A stretch of 64,000 nucleotides of DNA from Hyphococcus flavus (lineage in GTDB: Bacteria > Pseudomonadota > Alphaproteobacteria > Caulobacterales > Parvularculaceae): positions 1,193,501 through 1,257,500 of the forward strand of contig NZ_CP118166.1 in NCBI RefSeq assembly GCF_028748065.1, given 5' to 3'. A program made the position numbers and the translations under genes. The notes beneath the pieces are model-generated. The model worked only from the letters and a program-made list of their open reading frames with translations. It made no database searches and was not told the origin of the DNA. Within the stretch, counting starts at the first letter, position 1. Each line of letters starts with the position of its first letter. Shown piece after piece: positions 47,171 to 55,455 of this stretch.

Positions 47171-47365
47171 TTTAAGCGTCAAAGTCAAGACCTGTTGCCT
47201 CACACACGGGTTTAGACGGGGCTTCTCCCCCATCCGAAAGAGGTCGTTTTGAGTTCGATATGGTCGCAAACGGAAGAAAATATCGCTGCAAAAGCAAGCG
47301 TTCACCGCCTCGTCAGACGCATTTCACACAACTAGATTACGCACGACAGCGCAGGGAGAGAGCGG

Positions 47366-48271
47366 ATGAACACCGAAACGGGCCGGCAGGCGACGAACGG
47401 TCCACAGCAATGGGCCTTGACGCTCTTCATTTTATTTGGCGGCGCGCAGCTCATCGCCGGCGTCATTTTCTTCTTTGCCTACAACTGGCGAGCGCTGCCG
47501 GACATGACCAAGATCGCCTTGCCGCAGGCCGCTATGGGCGCCGCATTCATCCTCTGGGTCATCCTCGGAAAAGGCTCGCGCCTTGGGGCCGTCGCCGGGC
47601 TTGTCGCAACCGTGATGATCGGCGTTTCCATGGGCGTCGTCGGACAGGTCTATCAACTTGGCGCGGACCCGTGGCGGCTGTTTGCGATCTGGGCCGCGCT
47701 CGTTTTTCCGATCGCCGTCATCACGCGTTCCGATCCGCAATTCATGCTGGCGGGCATAGTCGCTTCCATCGCTTATTTTCTCTATACAGACGAAAACATA
47801 AAACCCTTCCTGCCGCAGGCGCGCTCCATCATTCTCGCCGCTTATGCGCTCATTCTGTTCGCGATCGCCATCGGCCGGGACATGCTGGCGGGCGGCGCGC
47901 CAAACTGGATGCGCTGGCTTTTCATCAGCGCCGCATTAGGCGCAGGCGTTATTGGAAGCCTTGGCGATATCTTCAGCGACAGGTTTCCTTTTGGCGACTC
48001 CTTCACCGCCAGTCTTGCGCTAATTGCCGTTTGCGGCGGCGCGCTCGCCGCCTATCGATACTGGCGGCCTGATCGCCCGGCACAGGCGCTATCGTTATTC
48101 GCAGTTGCCGTGTTTGCAGGCGCACTGGGCCTGCGCATCATTTTTATCCGCGATATCGACGGCGCTTACGGCATTTCCGGCGCCATGTTTATCAGCGCGT
48201 TATGGGTTGTGGCCGTGACCGCAGCCCTCGCCGCGGCGCTCCGCCAGCTGAATAAAGGAGCGGGCGCATGA
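47366..48271 (+). CDS. DUF2157 polytopic membrane protein
   Basis: The 301-residue protein has about nine membrane helices starting LTLFILFGGAQLIAGVIFFFAYNW, with the DUF2157 pattern and GVVGQVYQLGADPWRLFAIWA near residue 95. Its function is unknown. It is coupled to the next gene by an ATGA overlap (48268-48271), and DUF2157 and DUF4401 proteins are commonly paired, so both probably form one membrane complex. The gene is divergent from the tetR operon. Confidence 0.88.
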   Translation: MNTETGRQATNGPQQWALTLFILFGGAQLIAGVIFFFAYNWRALPDMTKIALPQAAMGAAFILWVILGKGSRLGAVAGLVATVMIGVSMGVVGQVYQLGADPWRLFAIWAALVFPIAVITRSDPQFMLAGIVASIAYFLYTDENIKPFLPQARSIILAAYALILFAIAIGRDMLAGGAPNWMRWLFISAALGAGVIGSLGDIFSDRFPFGDSFTASLALIAVCGGALAAYRYWRPDRPAQALSLFAVAVFAGALGLRIIFIRDIDGAYGISGAMFISALWVVAVTAALAAALRQLNKGAGA

Positions 48272-49830
48272 GCACGGAAAAACAAACGCCCTGGTATGTA
48301 GAAACCTTCCTCGCCATCGGCGGCTGGATCGCCGGTCTTCTCGCCGCTATCGCGATTTTCGCCATGGCGGCGGGGCTGGTGGCGAGCGTCGGCAAGTTCG
48401 CCCCGGAAATCGGTGCTTTTATCTCTGTTATGATCGGCGCAGGGTTTGTTTTTTTCGGCGTCAGCATGATGCAGCCCGACCGGGGCGATTTCAGGCGTCA
48501 CTTTGCAATCGCGTCAACAGCCGCTGGTCTGACGGCGGCCACCGCCGGCGTCTGGTTCCTATTGTTTTCACTGTTTGGCGGCGCGAATGACGCGGCCGCC
48601 ATGACCGTCGGCGTCGCCGGGCTTATCACTTCGGCGCTGTTGACGGCTGCAGGGTTTTTCATTGCGCGAATAATGCGCGACGGCATTTTCACGTTTCTCA
48701 TCACGCTCGCCGTCTATGGCGTCGCCACAGCGGCGTTGATTATCCTGAGGGATGACACAGGCTTTGGCTGGCGAACCGATATCTATCTCGCCGCACCCGT
48801 CGCGCTCTTGGGCTGCTGGCTTTTCATCAACGCGCCGCAAGATAATTTAAGCCGACCCGCCGGGGCGGCAATGCTGATCGCGCCGATGCTGCATTACGCC
48901 ATTGCCCGCAACGCCCAATTTATTTTTGGCGCTGGCGCCGATCCCCAAATCTGGCTGATTGGCGAAGCATTATTCGCCGCCGCCGCCCTTTATTGTCTCT
49001 GGATCTTGCGCCGGCGTTACGCGGCGCTGCCGCTGCTTGCCTCGGGCGCGCTGGTGCTCGCAGCAATCTGGTTCCTGCCGAGCGCAGGCGCGGTGGCGAT
49101 CATCATGCTGCTGTCGGCCATCGCCGCCAACCACCGCGGCTTTGCGGTCGTATCGATCGCCGCAGTCATCTGGTTCATCAGCCGCTTCTATTACGATCTT
49201 TCCATGACGCTGCTTGAAAAATCGGCGCTGATGGCGGCCATGGGCGCGGCAACCCTTTTCGGCGCCTTGATATTCAACCGATTTCAGTCCGGCGTGGGCG
49301 CCGCGAAAAGCACACCGCAGCGGCACAGACTGCTTGCCGCCTTCGGCTTTGCCGCGCTTCTTGTTGTTGCGCTGACGCTCGTCAATCGCTCCGTTTGGCG
49401 GCTGGAAACCCAGTTTCGCGATGCGACGGAAATTTATCTGCCGCTTGGACCGCGCGATCCGCGATCGATTCTCCAGGGCGATTACATGGTGCTTAACTTC
49501 AGGAACGACATCTATCCGCCGTTCGATGCGATTGAAGCTTTACCGCGCGGCGGAGAGATTTTTTTGAAACTCGACGAAAACAACGTCGCGGCGTTTTCCC
49601 GGATTCCAGCGGCGGGCGATGCGCCGGGACCGGATGAAATCCGGATTGATTACGTCAAAACAAACAGCAGGCGCATCCGGTATGTGCCGCAAAGCTTTTT
49701 CTTTCAGGAAGGCGAAGCGGAACTCTTTCAGCCGGCCCGTTTCGCCATTGTCAAAGTCACAGACGACGGCAACGCGCGATTAACGGCGCTCGCGGATGAA
49801 AACCGCCAGCGTATAGGCCCCGGCGATTAA
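48268..49830 (+). CDS. DUF4401 - GDYXXLXY fusion membrane protein
   Basis: The 520-residue protein joins a DUF4401-like polytopic domain (about twelve helices, residues 15-370) with a C-terminal GDYXXLXY domain. The latter contains the motif LQGDYMVLNFRNDI with GDY at 404-406, preceded by EIYLPLGPRDPRS and followed by FFFQEGEAELFQPARFA, all typical. In many genomes these are separate genes, so the fusion supports a functional link. The last 130 residues probably face the periplasm. Role unknown. Confidence 0.85.
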   Translation: MSTEKQTPWYVETFLAIGGWIAGLLAAIAIFAMAAGLVASVGKFAPEIGAFISVMIGAGFVFFGVSMMQPDRGDFRRHFAIASTAAGLTAATAGVWFLLFSLFGGANDAAAMTVGVAGLITSALLTAAGFFIARIMRDGIFTFLITLAVYGVATAALIILRDDTGFGWRTDIYLAAPVALLGCWLFINAPQDNLSRPAGAAMLIAPMLHYAIARNAQFIFGAGADPQIWLIGEALFAAAALYCLWILRRRYAALPLLASGALVLAAIWFLPSAGAVAIIMLLSAIAANHRGFAVVSIAAVIWFISRFYYDLSMTLLEKSALMAAMGAATLFGALIFNRFQSGVGAAKSTPQRHRLLAAFGFAALLVVALTLVNRSVWRLETQFRDATEIYLPLGPRDPRSILQGDYMVLNFRNDIYPPFDAIEALPRGGEIFLKLDENNVAAFSRIPAAGDAPGPDEIRIDYVKTNSRRIRYVPQSFFFQEGEAELFQPARFAIVKVTDDGNARLTALADENRQRIGPGD

Positions 49831-49844
49831 GCCCTGCCTGGAGA

Positions 49845-49885
49845 GCCGGGCGAAAAAGTGGGATCCGGTTTTTCGCAAACCCGGC
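49845..49885. terminator. Bidirectional hairpin between convergent genes
   Basis: GCGAAAAA (49850-49857) pairs with TTTTTCGC (49869-49876), extended outward by GCCGGG (49845-49850) and CCCGGC (49880-49885) with a small AAA bulge. The structure sits between convergent genes and probably terminates both. Its core resembles the common alphaproteobacterial GGxxCCGGTTTTTCG intergenic repeat. Confidence 0.65.
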
Positions 49886-49899
49886 GCGATAACAATTAT

Positions 49900-51549
49900 C
49901 TAGTTGTTTTCCTTATCAATTTTCGAGGCAGCTCGGACGAGATTGACGAATTCCGCCCTGTATCCAAACGGGTCGTCGCCCTTGGCGTCCTGCGCCAGAT
50001 CAACGATCGCATCATAGGAGTAGTCGTCAGTGTAACCCGCTCGCTGCAACTTTTGCCCGAACGCGGCGACCGCGGCCGCGAAGCGTGCGTCACGCGGCGC
50101 TGCGGCTAGACCTTCGTAGGCGTCACTGCTCGGGACAACCTGTTCGATCAACCTGCTCTCGTTTTCGTCGGGCAATTTATACCGTAAGCGGACGAAAGCG
50201 AATTCATCGGCAGATCCTACAGCAGCAGGTGCTGGCTGATAACGCAATTCATCAATCAGCCTTGCGTCGGACCCCACAAGCGCCAGCTCATAAAGCGCCG
50301 TCACCGTGTGGCCGGAGCCGATGTCGCCCGCATCAATCTGGTCGTTATTGAAGTCCTCGCGATTAAGCAATCGAGTCTCGTAACCGATCAGGCGATATTC
50401 CGCGACCACGGCCGGGTTGAACTCCACCTGAAACTTCAGGTCCTTTGCAATCGGGAAGAGAGTCGAACGGAACTCACGCACCAACACTTTGCGCGCCTCG
50501 TTAAGCGTGTCGATATAGGCCGCAACGCCGTTGCCCGCCTGCGCCAGTTTCTGTGCGATGACATCATTATAGTTGCCCTCGCCAAAGCCGAGGATCGTCA
50601 GATAAATCCCGGTCTTGCGTTTGCGCGCCACGAAATCTTCGAGGCTATCGGCGTCGACAACGCCCACATTGAAATCCCCATCCGTGGCGAGGATGATGCG
50701 GTTGACCTTGTCCTCGGCGAAGTTCTCCTCCGCCAGTTGATAGGCCAAAGATATACCCGCACCGCCGGCGGTCGACCCGCCTGCTTCAAGCTTGTTAAGC
50801 GCTTCTAAAATCTTGGTTTTCTGGTTTCCAGGCGTTGGTTCAAGCACGACCCCGGCGGCGCCAGCGTAAACCACCACGGCAATGGTGTCGTCCTTCGACA
50901 TTTCATCGACAAGCAGACCGACAGACTTTTTAACGAGTGGCAGTTTGTTTTCCGCCTGCATGGAGCCGGAGACATCGAGCAGCAGGACAATGTTGGCGTC
51001 GGGCGTTTCATCAGGCTCGATATCAAACCCTTTGACGCCGATATGCATGAGGCGCGTGCCAGCGTTCCACGGGCTTGGCGTCACCCAGACCGTAGGCGTG
51101 AACGGCGCGTCTGCGCTTTGCGGTTCCGTGTACTGATAATCAAAATAATTGACATATTCCTCGATACGTACCGAGTCCGACGGCGGCAGCATGTTGTTTG
51201 AGGAAATATAGCGCCGCATTACCGAATAAGCGGTGGTGTCTACATCAGATGAAAACGTCGAAACCGGCTCCTCACTGACGAGCTTTACGGGGTTGGGATC
51301 GGTTTCGTCATATTGCTCAGTGATTTGCGGCTCGGGTGCTGGCCTCATCACTGGCCTGGCGTAAGACTCGTTTGCAACTGCCCCAAGCGGAGATGAAGAA
51401 TTCAATTTAGCGCCTTGCACACGCGAGCCCGTAACAACGACCGTATCGTCTTCAGCTTCCGTTACGTCAATCTGAGGTTCGCTGCCTGTCGTACAGGCGA
51501 GAAGTCCCGCCGCCAGCGCGCACGCCGCCATCAAATTCATTTTTTGCAT
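49900..51549 (-). CDS. VWA-domain lipoprotein, YfbK family
   Basis: The 549-residue protein starts with a lipobox (ALAAGLLACTTG). Residues about 35-45 read DTVVVTGSRVQG, like the N-terminal signature of TonB-dependent receptors. The YfbK-type N-domain follows (FSSDVDTTAYSVMRRYISSN, then RIEEYVNYFDY), then a von Willebrand A domain with the MIDAS motif LLLDVSGSMQ, a later GGSTAGGAGI and ATDGDFNVG, and a C-terminal DUF3520-like domain. VWA proteins bind metal-dependent ligands; this one should face the periplasm. The TIR-FGE gene lies 69 bases upstream on the same strand, so they may be cotranscribed. Confidence 0.9.
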   Translation of the reverse strand: MQKMNLMAACALAAGLLACTTGSEPQIDVTEAEDDTVVVTGSRVQGAKLNSSSPLGAVANESYARPVMRPAPEPQITEQYDETDPNPVKLVSEEPVSTFSSDVDTTAYSVMRRYISSNNMLPPSDSVRIEEYVNYFDYQYTEPQSADAPFTPTVWVTPSPWNAGTRLMHIGVKGFDIEPDETPDANIVLLLDVSGSMQAENKLPLVKKSVGLLVDEMSKDDTIAVVVYAGAAGVVLEPTPGNQKTKILEALNKLEAGGSTAGGAGISLAYQLAEENFAEDKVNRIILATDGDFNVGVVDADSLEDFVARKRKTGIYLTILGFGEGNYNDVIAQKLAQAGNGVAAYIDTLNEARKVLVREFRSTLFPIAKDLKFQVEFNPAVVAEYRLIGYETRLLNREDFNNDQIDAGDIGSGHTVTALYELALVGSDARLIDELRYQPAPAAVGSADEFAFVRLRYKLPDENESRLIEQVVPSSDAYEGLAAAPRDARFAAAVAAFGQKLQRAGYTDDYSYDAIVDLAQDAKGDDPFGYRAEFVNLVRAASKIDKENN

Positions 51550-51618
51550 TGATCCGCTCCATCCCGTCTCGCCCTTAAGGGCTCCAGAATAATCCTAGTC
51601 GAGGCGAAATTAGGGCGG

Positions 51619-53493
51619 CTAATCTAAATCCCGCGCCACGCGAAAACCGTTGTCGAACTCGCGCGTGCTAACCGCCTTGCCGATCCGATGGGCCGAGCGA
51701 AGCCGCCATGCGCCAGTGTTCCAGGCGCCGCCTTTCAGGACGCGTCGCGAACAATCGCCGCTGACGCGGGCCGCCCCGTCTTCGGGGGCGCCGGCATGGC
51801 TCTCAGCCCAGCAGTCGCTGGTCCATTCCCACGCATTACCGTGCATGTCGAAGAGGCCGAAAGCATTCGGCGGAAAACTCGCCACGCGCGTCGTACGTCC
51901 ACGAAACTCGCTTTCCCCACCCCGATAGGGATAATTGCCATTAAAGTTGGCGCGCCGTGACGTCACGTCTCCGCCAAACGCAAACGGCGCGCTGAGACCG
52001 GCGCGTGCAGCGTATTCCCATTCCGCTTCCGTAGGTAGACGATAATTGCGGCCGGTCTTGTTCGACAGCCAGGCGGTGTAGGCTTGCGCGTCTGCATGAG
52101 AAACGCTGACCACCGGCATCTTGTCCCGGCCCCAGCCGTGATCGGGCGGCGTATAGGCGCGGCAACCGCCATCCTCAACGCATGCCTGCCATTGGTCGAA
52201 CGTCACCTCGCGCGTGCCGATGGCGAAGCGGCGCTCAATCGTCACCACGCGCGCCGGCCCCTCAAACGGTTGCCGTCCCCTTTCCCCCGCCGGTGCGCCC
52301 ATGCGAAAGGATCCGCCCGGCAGCGCCGCCATATCCGGACAGGCGACGCATTCCTTGAAGTAGTTGCCGAGATAGGCCGTTTCTTTCAGCTCTTCAGGGA
52401 GTTGCGGCGTAGCATTCTGGGCCGCGCGTTCACCGCTTTCTTCAGATGAGATTGCGGCCACGAGATTTTCCATGGCGTCGCTATCCGCAACACTTTCTTC
52501 GCCTATGGGTGTCGGGTCGACCGGCGCAAGTGATGGCGCGGGAACCTCAGTTTCTGTTTCGATAATTTCTGCGTCATCCACGGTCGGTGAAGCTTCAGCT
52601 TCTGCTGCTGCAGGATCAATCGCAGCAAATGTTTCGGTTTCCTCGTCTGTTCCGGGAACAGTCCCGAACTCACGCAAGTCGAACATCTCGAAATCATCTG
52701 TTTCAGATGCATTTGCCGGCGACGCGTTATTATTCGTTTCCAGCGACGCCGACTGAAGCGTGGTGAGTTGCGCAGGCGTTTCAACAGAAGGGTCAGGAAA
52801 CGCCGGTTCAGTCGTGACCTGCTGACTGCTGCTGTCTGTATCACCGGGCAAAACGATCGGCGCCAGCACCGCCGTGACGAGCGTCATTCCCACCAGGCCG
52901 GCGGTGGCCCCAAAAGCGACATCGCGCGATTTAAAGCGGCGGCGGGAAGGCCGCGCCCGTGCGCGTCGGCGTTCTTCCGCATACTGTACTTTCTCCGTAT
53001 CGGCAGAGTCCAGCTCGACAGAGTGTTCAGCGAAAACAGGTGCGGCTTCGTCAGGCGTGTGTGTTTCTTCGGCATTTGCTGGTTCAGCCCAAACATCGCC
53101 GTTCGTCACCTGGCCGCGCTGTTGCGCAATCTGAATCTCGTCCAGCACAAAGCGCCAGCGCGGATCGTCGAGTGCGCCTGTCCACCCGGACAAGTCAACC
53201 GGCGGCAACTCTTCAAACCCGCCGGGCGGACGGACGCCGCCCACCGCAACCGGAATTAACGCGCCGCGCGCCATCGCCTGCCTTGCCTGCTCATGCAATC
53301 GCACCAGTTTCGAAGCCGCCGCAGTCCAGACAACGATCGCCGTACTGTCATCGTCGCCATCATTGGCGAGATCGCCGACGCTGGGGTCCGGACTGACCCG
53401 CAACGGCGCATGGCCCGCCCGTGACAGCGCTGCCGCGATTTTTTCGCCCAACGCCTCATCCCGAGGCGCATGAATAATGGAAACAGCCGACAT
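51619..53493 (-). CDS. TIR-TM-FGE fusion protein
   Basis: The 624-residue protein has three parts. Residues about 3-100 resemble a TIR domain: SIIHAPRDEALGEKIAAALSRAG, TAIVVWTAAASKLVRL, and Glu68 in the position of the TIR catalytic glutamate, then ALIPVAVGG. After a linker and a basic stretch comes one membrane helix (about 192-216), then a long Ser/Thr/Glu/Pro-rich stalk (217-375). The C-terminal half (about 378-622) is an FGE-sulfatase/C-type-lectin-like domain with GSFRMGAPAGERGR, WQACVEDGGCRAYTPP, RLPTEAEWEYAARAG and WEWTSDCWAES, ending RSAHRIGKAV...GFRVARDLD. TIR would be cytoplasmic and FGE periplasmic. Function is unknown. Confidence 0.85.
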   Translation of the reverse strand: MSAVSIIHAPRDEALGEKIAAALSRAGHAPLRVSPDPSVGDLANDGDDDSTAIVVWTAAASKLVRLHEQARQAMARGALIPVAVGGVRPPGGFEELPPVDLSGWTGALDDPRWRFVLDEIQIAQQRGQVTNGDVWAEPANAEETHTPDEAAPVFAEHSVELDSADTEKVQYAEERRRARARPSRRRFKSRDVAFGATAGLVGMTLVTAVLAPIVLPGDTDSSSQQVTTEPAFPDPSVETPAQLTTLQSASLETNNNASPANASETDDFEMFDLREFGTVPGTDEETETFAAIDPAAAEAEASPTVDDAEIIETETEVPAPSLAPVDPTPIGEESVADSDAMENLVAAISSEESGERAAQNATPQLPEELKETAYLGNYFKECVACPDMAALPGGSFRMGAPAGERGRQPFEGPARVVTIERRFAIGTREVTFDQWQACVEDGGCRAYTPPDHGWGRDKMPVVSVSHADAQAYTAWLSNKTGRNYRLPTEAEWEYAARAGLSAPFAFGGDVTSRRANFNGNYPYRGGESEFRGRTTRVASFPPNAFGLFDMHGNAWEWTSDCWAESHAGAPEDGAARVSGDCSRRVLKGGAWNTGAWRLRSAHRIGKAVSTREFDNGFRVARDLD

Positions 53494-53740
53494 TAATTAA
53501 TCGTTTCTGAAGCGTGACAATTCTTTTCGCTGATAGGGTGCGCGACTAATGCGATCCGCCCTTCTAAAGCGAATCGGCGGTTCATCTCGAGCCTTGTTAA
53601 CTAAAAGTTTTGCAAGAATTCCTGTGGAAAATCTCGACCTTCTGCAAAAGGATAGGTTAATTTTGTTCTTGTATTGTTCTCGTGTCTGCGGCAAGGTTAA
53701 TGGAACAGGGAATTCATAACCCGGCCTTGCGGGGAACATC

Positions 53741-55315
53741 ATGGTCGCTCAGATCACCACATTCGCCTTTCACGGCGTCGATGCCCGGCCGGTCACGGTT
53801 CAGGTCCAACTCACTAACGGCTCTAACCCTTTCACCATTGTCGGATTGGGCGACAAGGCCGTCTCCGAAGCCCGCGAACGGGTCCGCGCCGCGCTCTCCG
53901 CCGTGGGCCTTGGGCTGCCCGCGAAACGCATCACCGTGAATCTCGCGCCCGCCGATCTGCCCAAGGAAGGAAGCCATTTCGATCTGGCGATCGCCCTTGG
54001 CCTGTTGATGGAAATGGGCGCCGCGCCCCACGACACCGCAGAAGGGTTCGCTGTCATGGGCGAACTCGGCCTTGACGGTTCGATCGCACCTTGCGCCGGC
54101 GCATTACCCGCCGCTGTTGCTGCGAACGCCATGGGATTAGGCTTGATCTGCCCGTCCGCTTGCGGGCCGGAGGCGGCATGGGCGGGCGGAGACGCCGTGA
54201 TTTTGGCGCCGAAATCACTGATCCAACTGGTCAATCATTTTAAAGGAACGCAGGTTCTTAGCTCGCCGCTACCAGGCGCCCTGGCCGCGCCGCAGGCCAT
54301 ACCAGACCTCGCAGACGTCAAAGGGCAGGAGACTGCGAAACGCGCCCTCGAAGTCGCTGCAGCGGGCGGCCATAACTTGCTCATGGTCGGCCCGCCCGGA
54401 GCGGGAAAATCAATGCTCGCCGCGCGGCTACCCGGGCTTTTGCCGCCTCTGTCTCCGGCCGAGATGCTCGAGATTTCCATGGTTCAGTCACTGGCCGGTC
54501 AGCTTGAGGGCGGGCGGTTGACCCGCGTGCGTCCCTTTCGGGCGCCGCATCATTCAGCATCCATGGCGGCGATGATCGGCGGCGGCGTGCGCGCCAAACC
54601 GGGCGAAGCCTCACTTGCTCACCACGGCGTTCTTTTCCTTGATGAATTACCTGAATTCACTGCGCCCGTTTTGGATTCTCTTCGCCAACCGCTGGAAACA
54701 GGCGATGTCCTGATTGCGCGGGCGAACTTTCATGTGCGCTATCCGGCCCGGTTTCAGCTTGTGGCCGCAATGAATCCGTGCCGCTGCGGGTATGGCCGGG
54801 CAAGCGGGCGGGCCTGTGGGCGCGGACCGAACTGCGAAGAGGTTTATCAGTCCCGTATTTCAGGGCCGCTTCTCGACCGCATGGATCTCGCTATTGAGCT
54901 CCCGACCGTGACCCCCGCCGATCTTTCCGCGCCGGCAAGCGGCGAGTCTACTGAAACAGTTGCCGACCGGGTCGGAACAGCGCGTCAGGCTCAGATAGCG
55001 CGTGCAAAATCTCTTGAAACCGAAGCCGGATGCGCCGTCACCAATGCAGCGCTCGGCGATGCAGAGCTATCAAAAATCGCTGAACCGGACGCAGAAGGAA
55101 GAAACCTCCTGTCGCGCGCCGCCGAAGCCTTAAGCCTCTCGGCCCGGGCTTACACGCGGATTTTACGTGTTGCCCGAACCCTCGCTGATCTTGACGGCGC
55201 GGACGGCGTAAAGCGCCGTCACATCGCCGAGGCTGTCAGCTTTCGCCGCCGTGACGCCGCAGCAAATCCGTCACCCGCAGTAACGGCGCCCGCAGCCGGA
55301 AATGCATTCAATTGA
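53741..55315 (+). CDS. comM: YifB/ComM-family Mg-chelatase-like AAA ATPase
   Basis: The 524-residue protein has an N-terminal ChlI-like domain, a Mg-chelatase AAA core with Walker A VGPPGAGKSMLAARLPGLLPP, the RPFRAPHHSASMAAMIGGG motif, Walker B HHGVLFLDELPEF and the MNPCRCGYG finger, and a C-terminal Mg-chelatase helical domain with ARAYTRILRVARTLADLD. The homologue ComM is a branch-migration helicase used in natural transformation. The zinc-like cysteines CRCGYG...CGRGPNC are present. The gene seems monocistronic. Confidence 0.95.
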   Translation: MVAQITTFAFHGVDARPVTVQVQLTNGSNPFTIVGLGDKAVSEARERVRAALSAVGLGLPAKRITVNLAPADLPKEGSHFDLAIALGLLMEMGAAPHDTAEGFAVMGELGLDGSIAPCAGALPAAVAANAMGLGLICPSACGPEAAWAGGDAVILAPKSLIQLVNHFKGTQVLSSPLPGALAAPQAIPDLADVKGQETAKRALEVAAAGGHNLLMVGPPGAGKSMLAARLPGLLPPLSPAEMLEISMVQSLAGQLEGGRLTRVRPFRAPHHSASMAAMIGGGVRAKPGEASLAHHGVLFLDELPEFTAPVLDSLRQPLETGDVLIARANFHVRYPARFQLVAAMNPCRCGYGRASGRACGRGPNCEEVYQSRISGPLLDRMDLAIELPTVTPADLSAPASGESTETVADRVGTARQAQIARAKSLETEAGCAVTNAALGDAELSKIAEPDAEGRNLLSRAAEALSLSARAYTRILRVARTLADLDGADGVKRRHIAEAVSFRRRDAAANPSPAVTAPAAGNAFN

Positions 55316-55455
55316 GCCGGCTGTATTAATCGTTTTTGATATCAACGCCCTTCGCTGATGGGGATATTAACGTCAGCGTAACCATGCTTTTCAACCTTTT
55401 TTCAAGCCGGACAAGTCATGATCGCGGGAATTTCGTTTAGGGGGACCTCGCATCC

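Noticed and set aside
51619-52500. Diversity-generating retroelement target (FGE/C-type-lectin fold)
   Set aside because: No reverse transcriptase, template repeat or IMH-like element is seen near the FGE domain.
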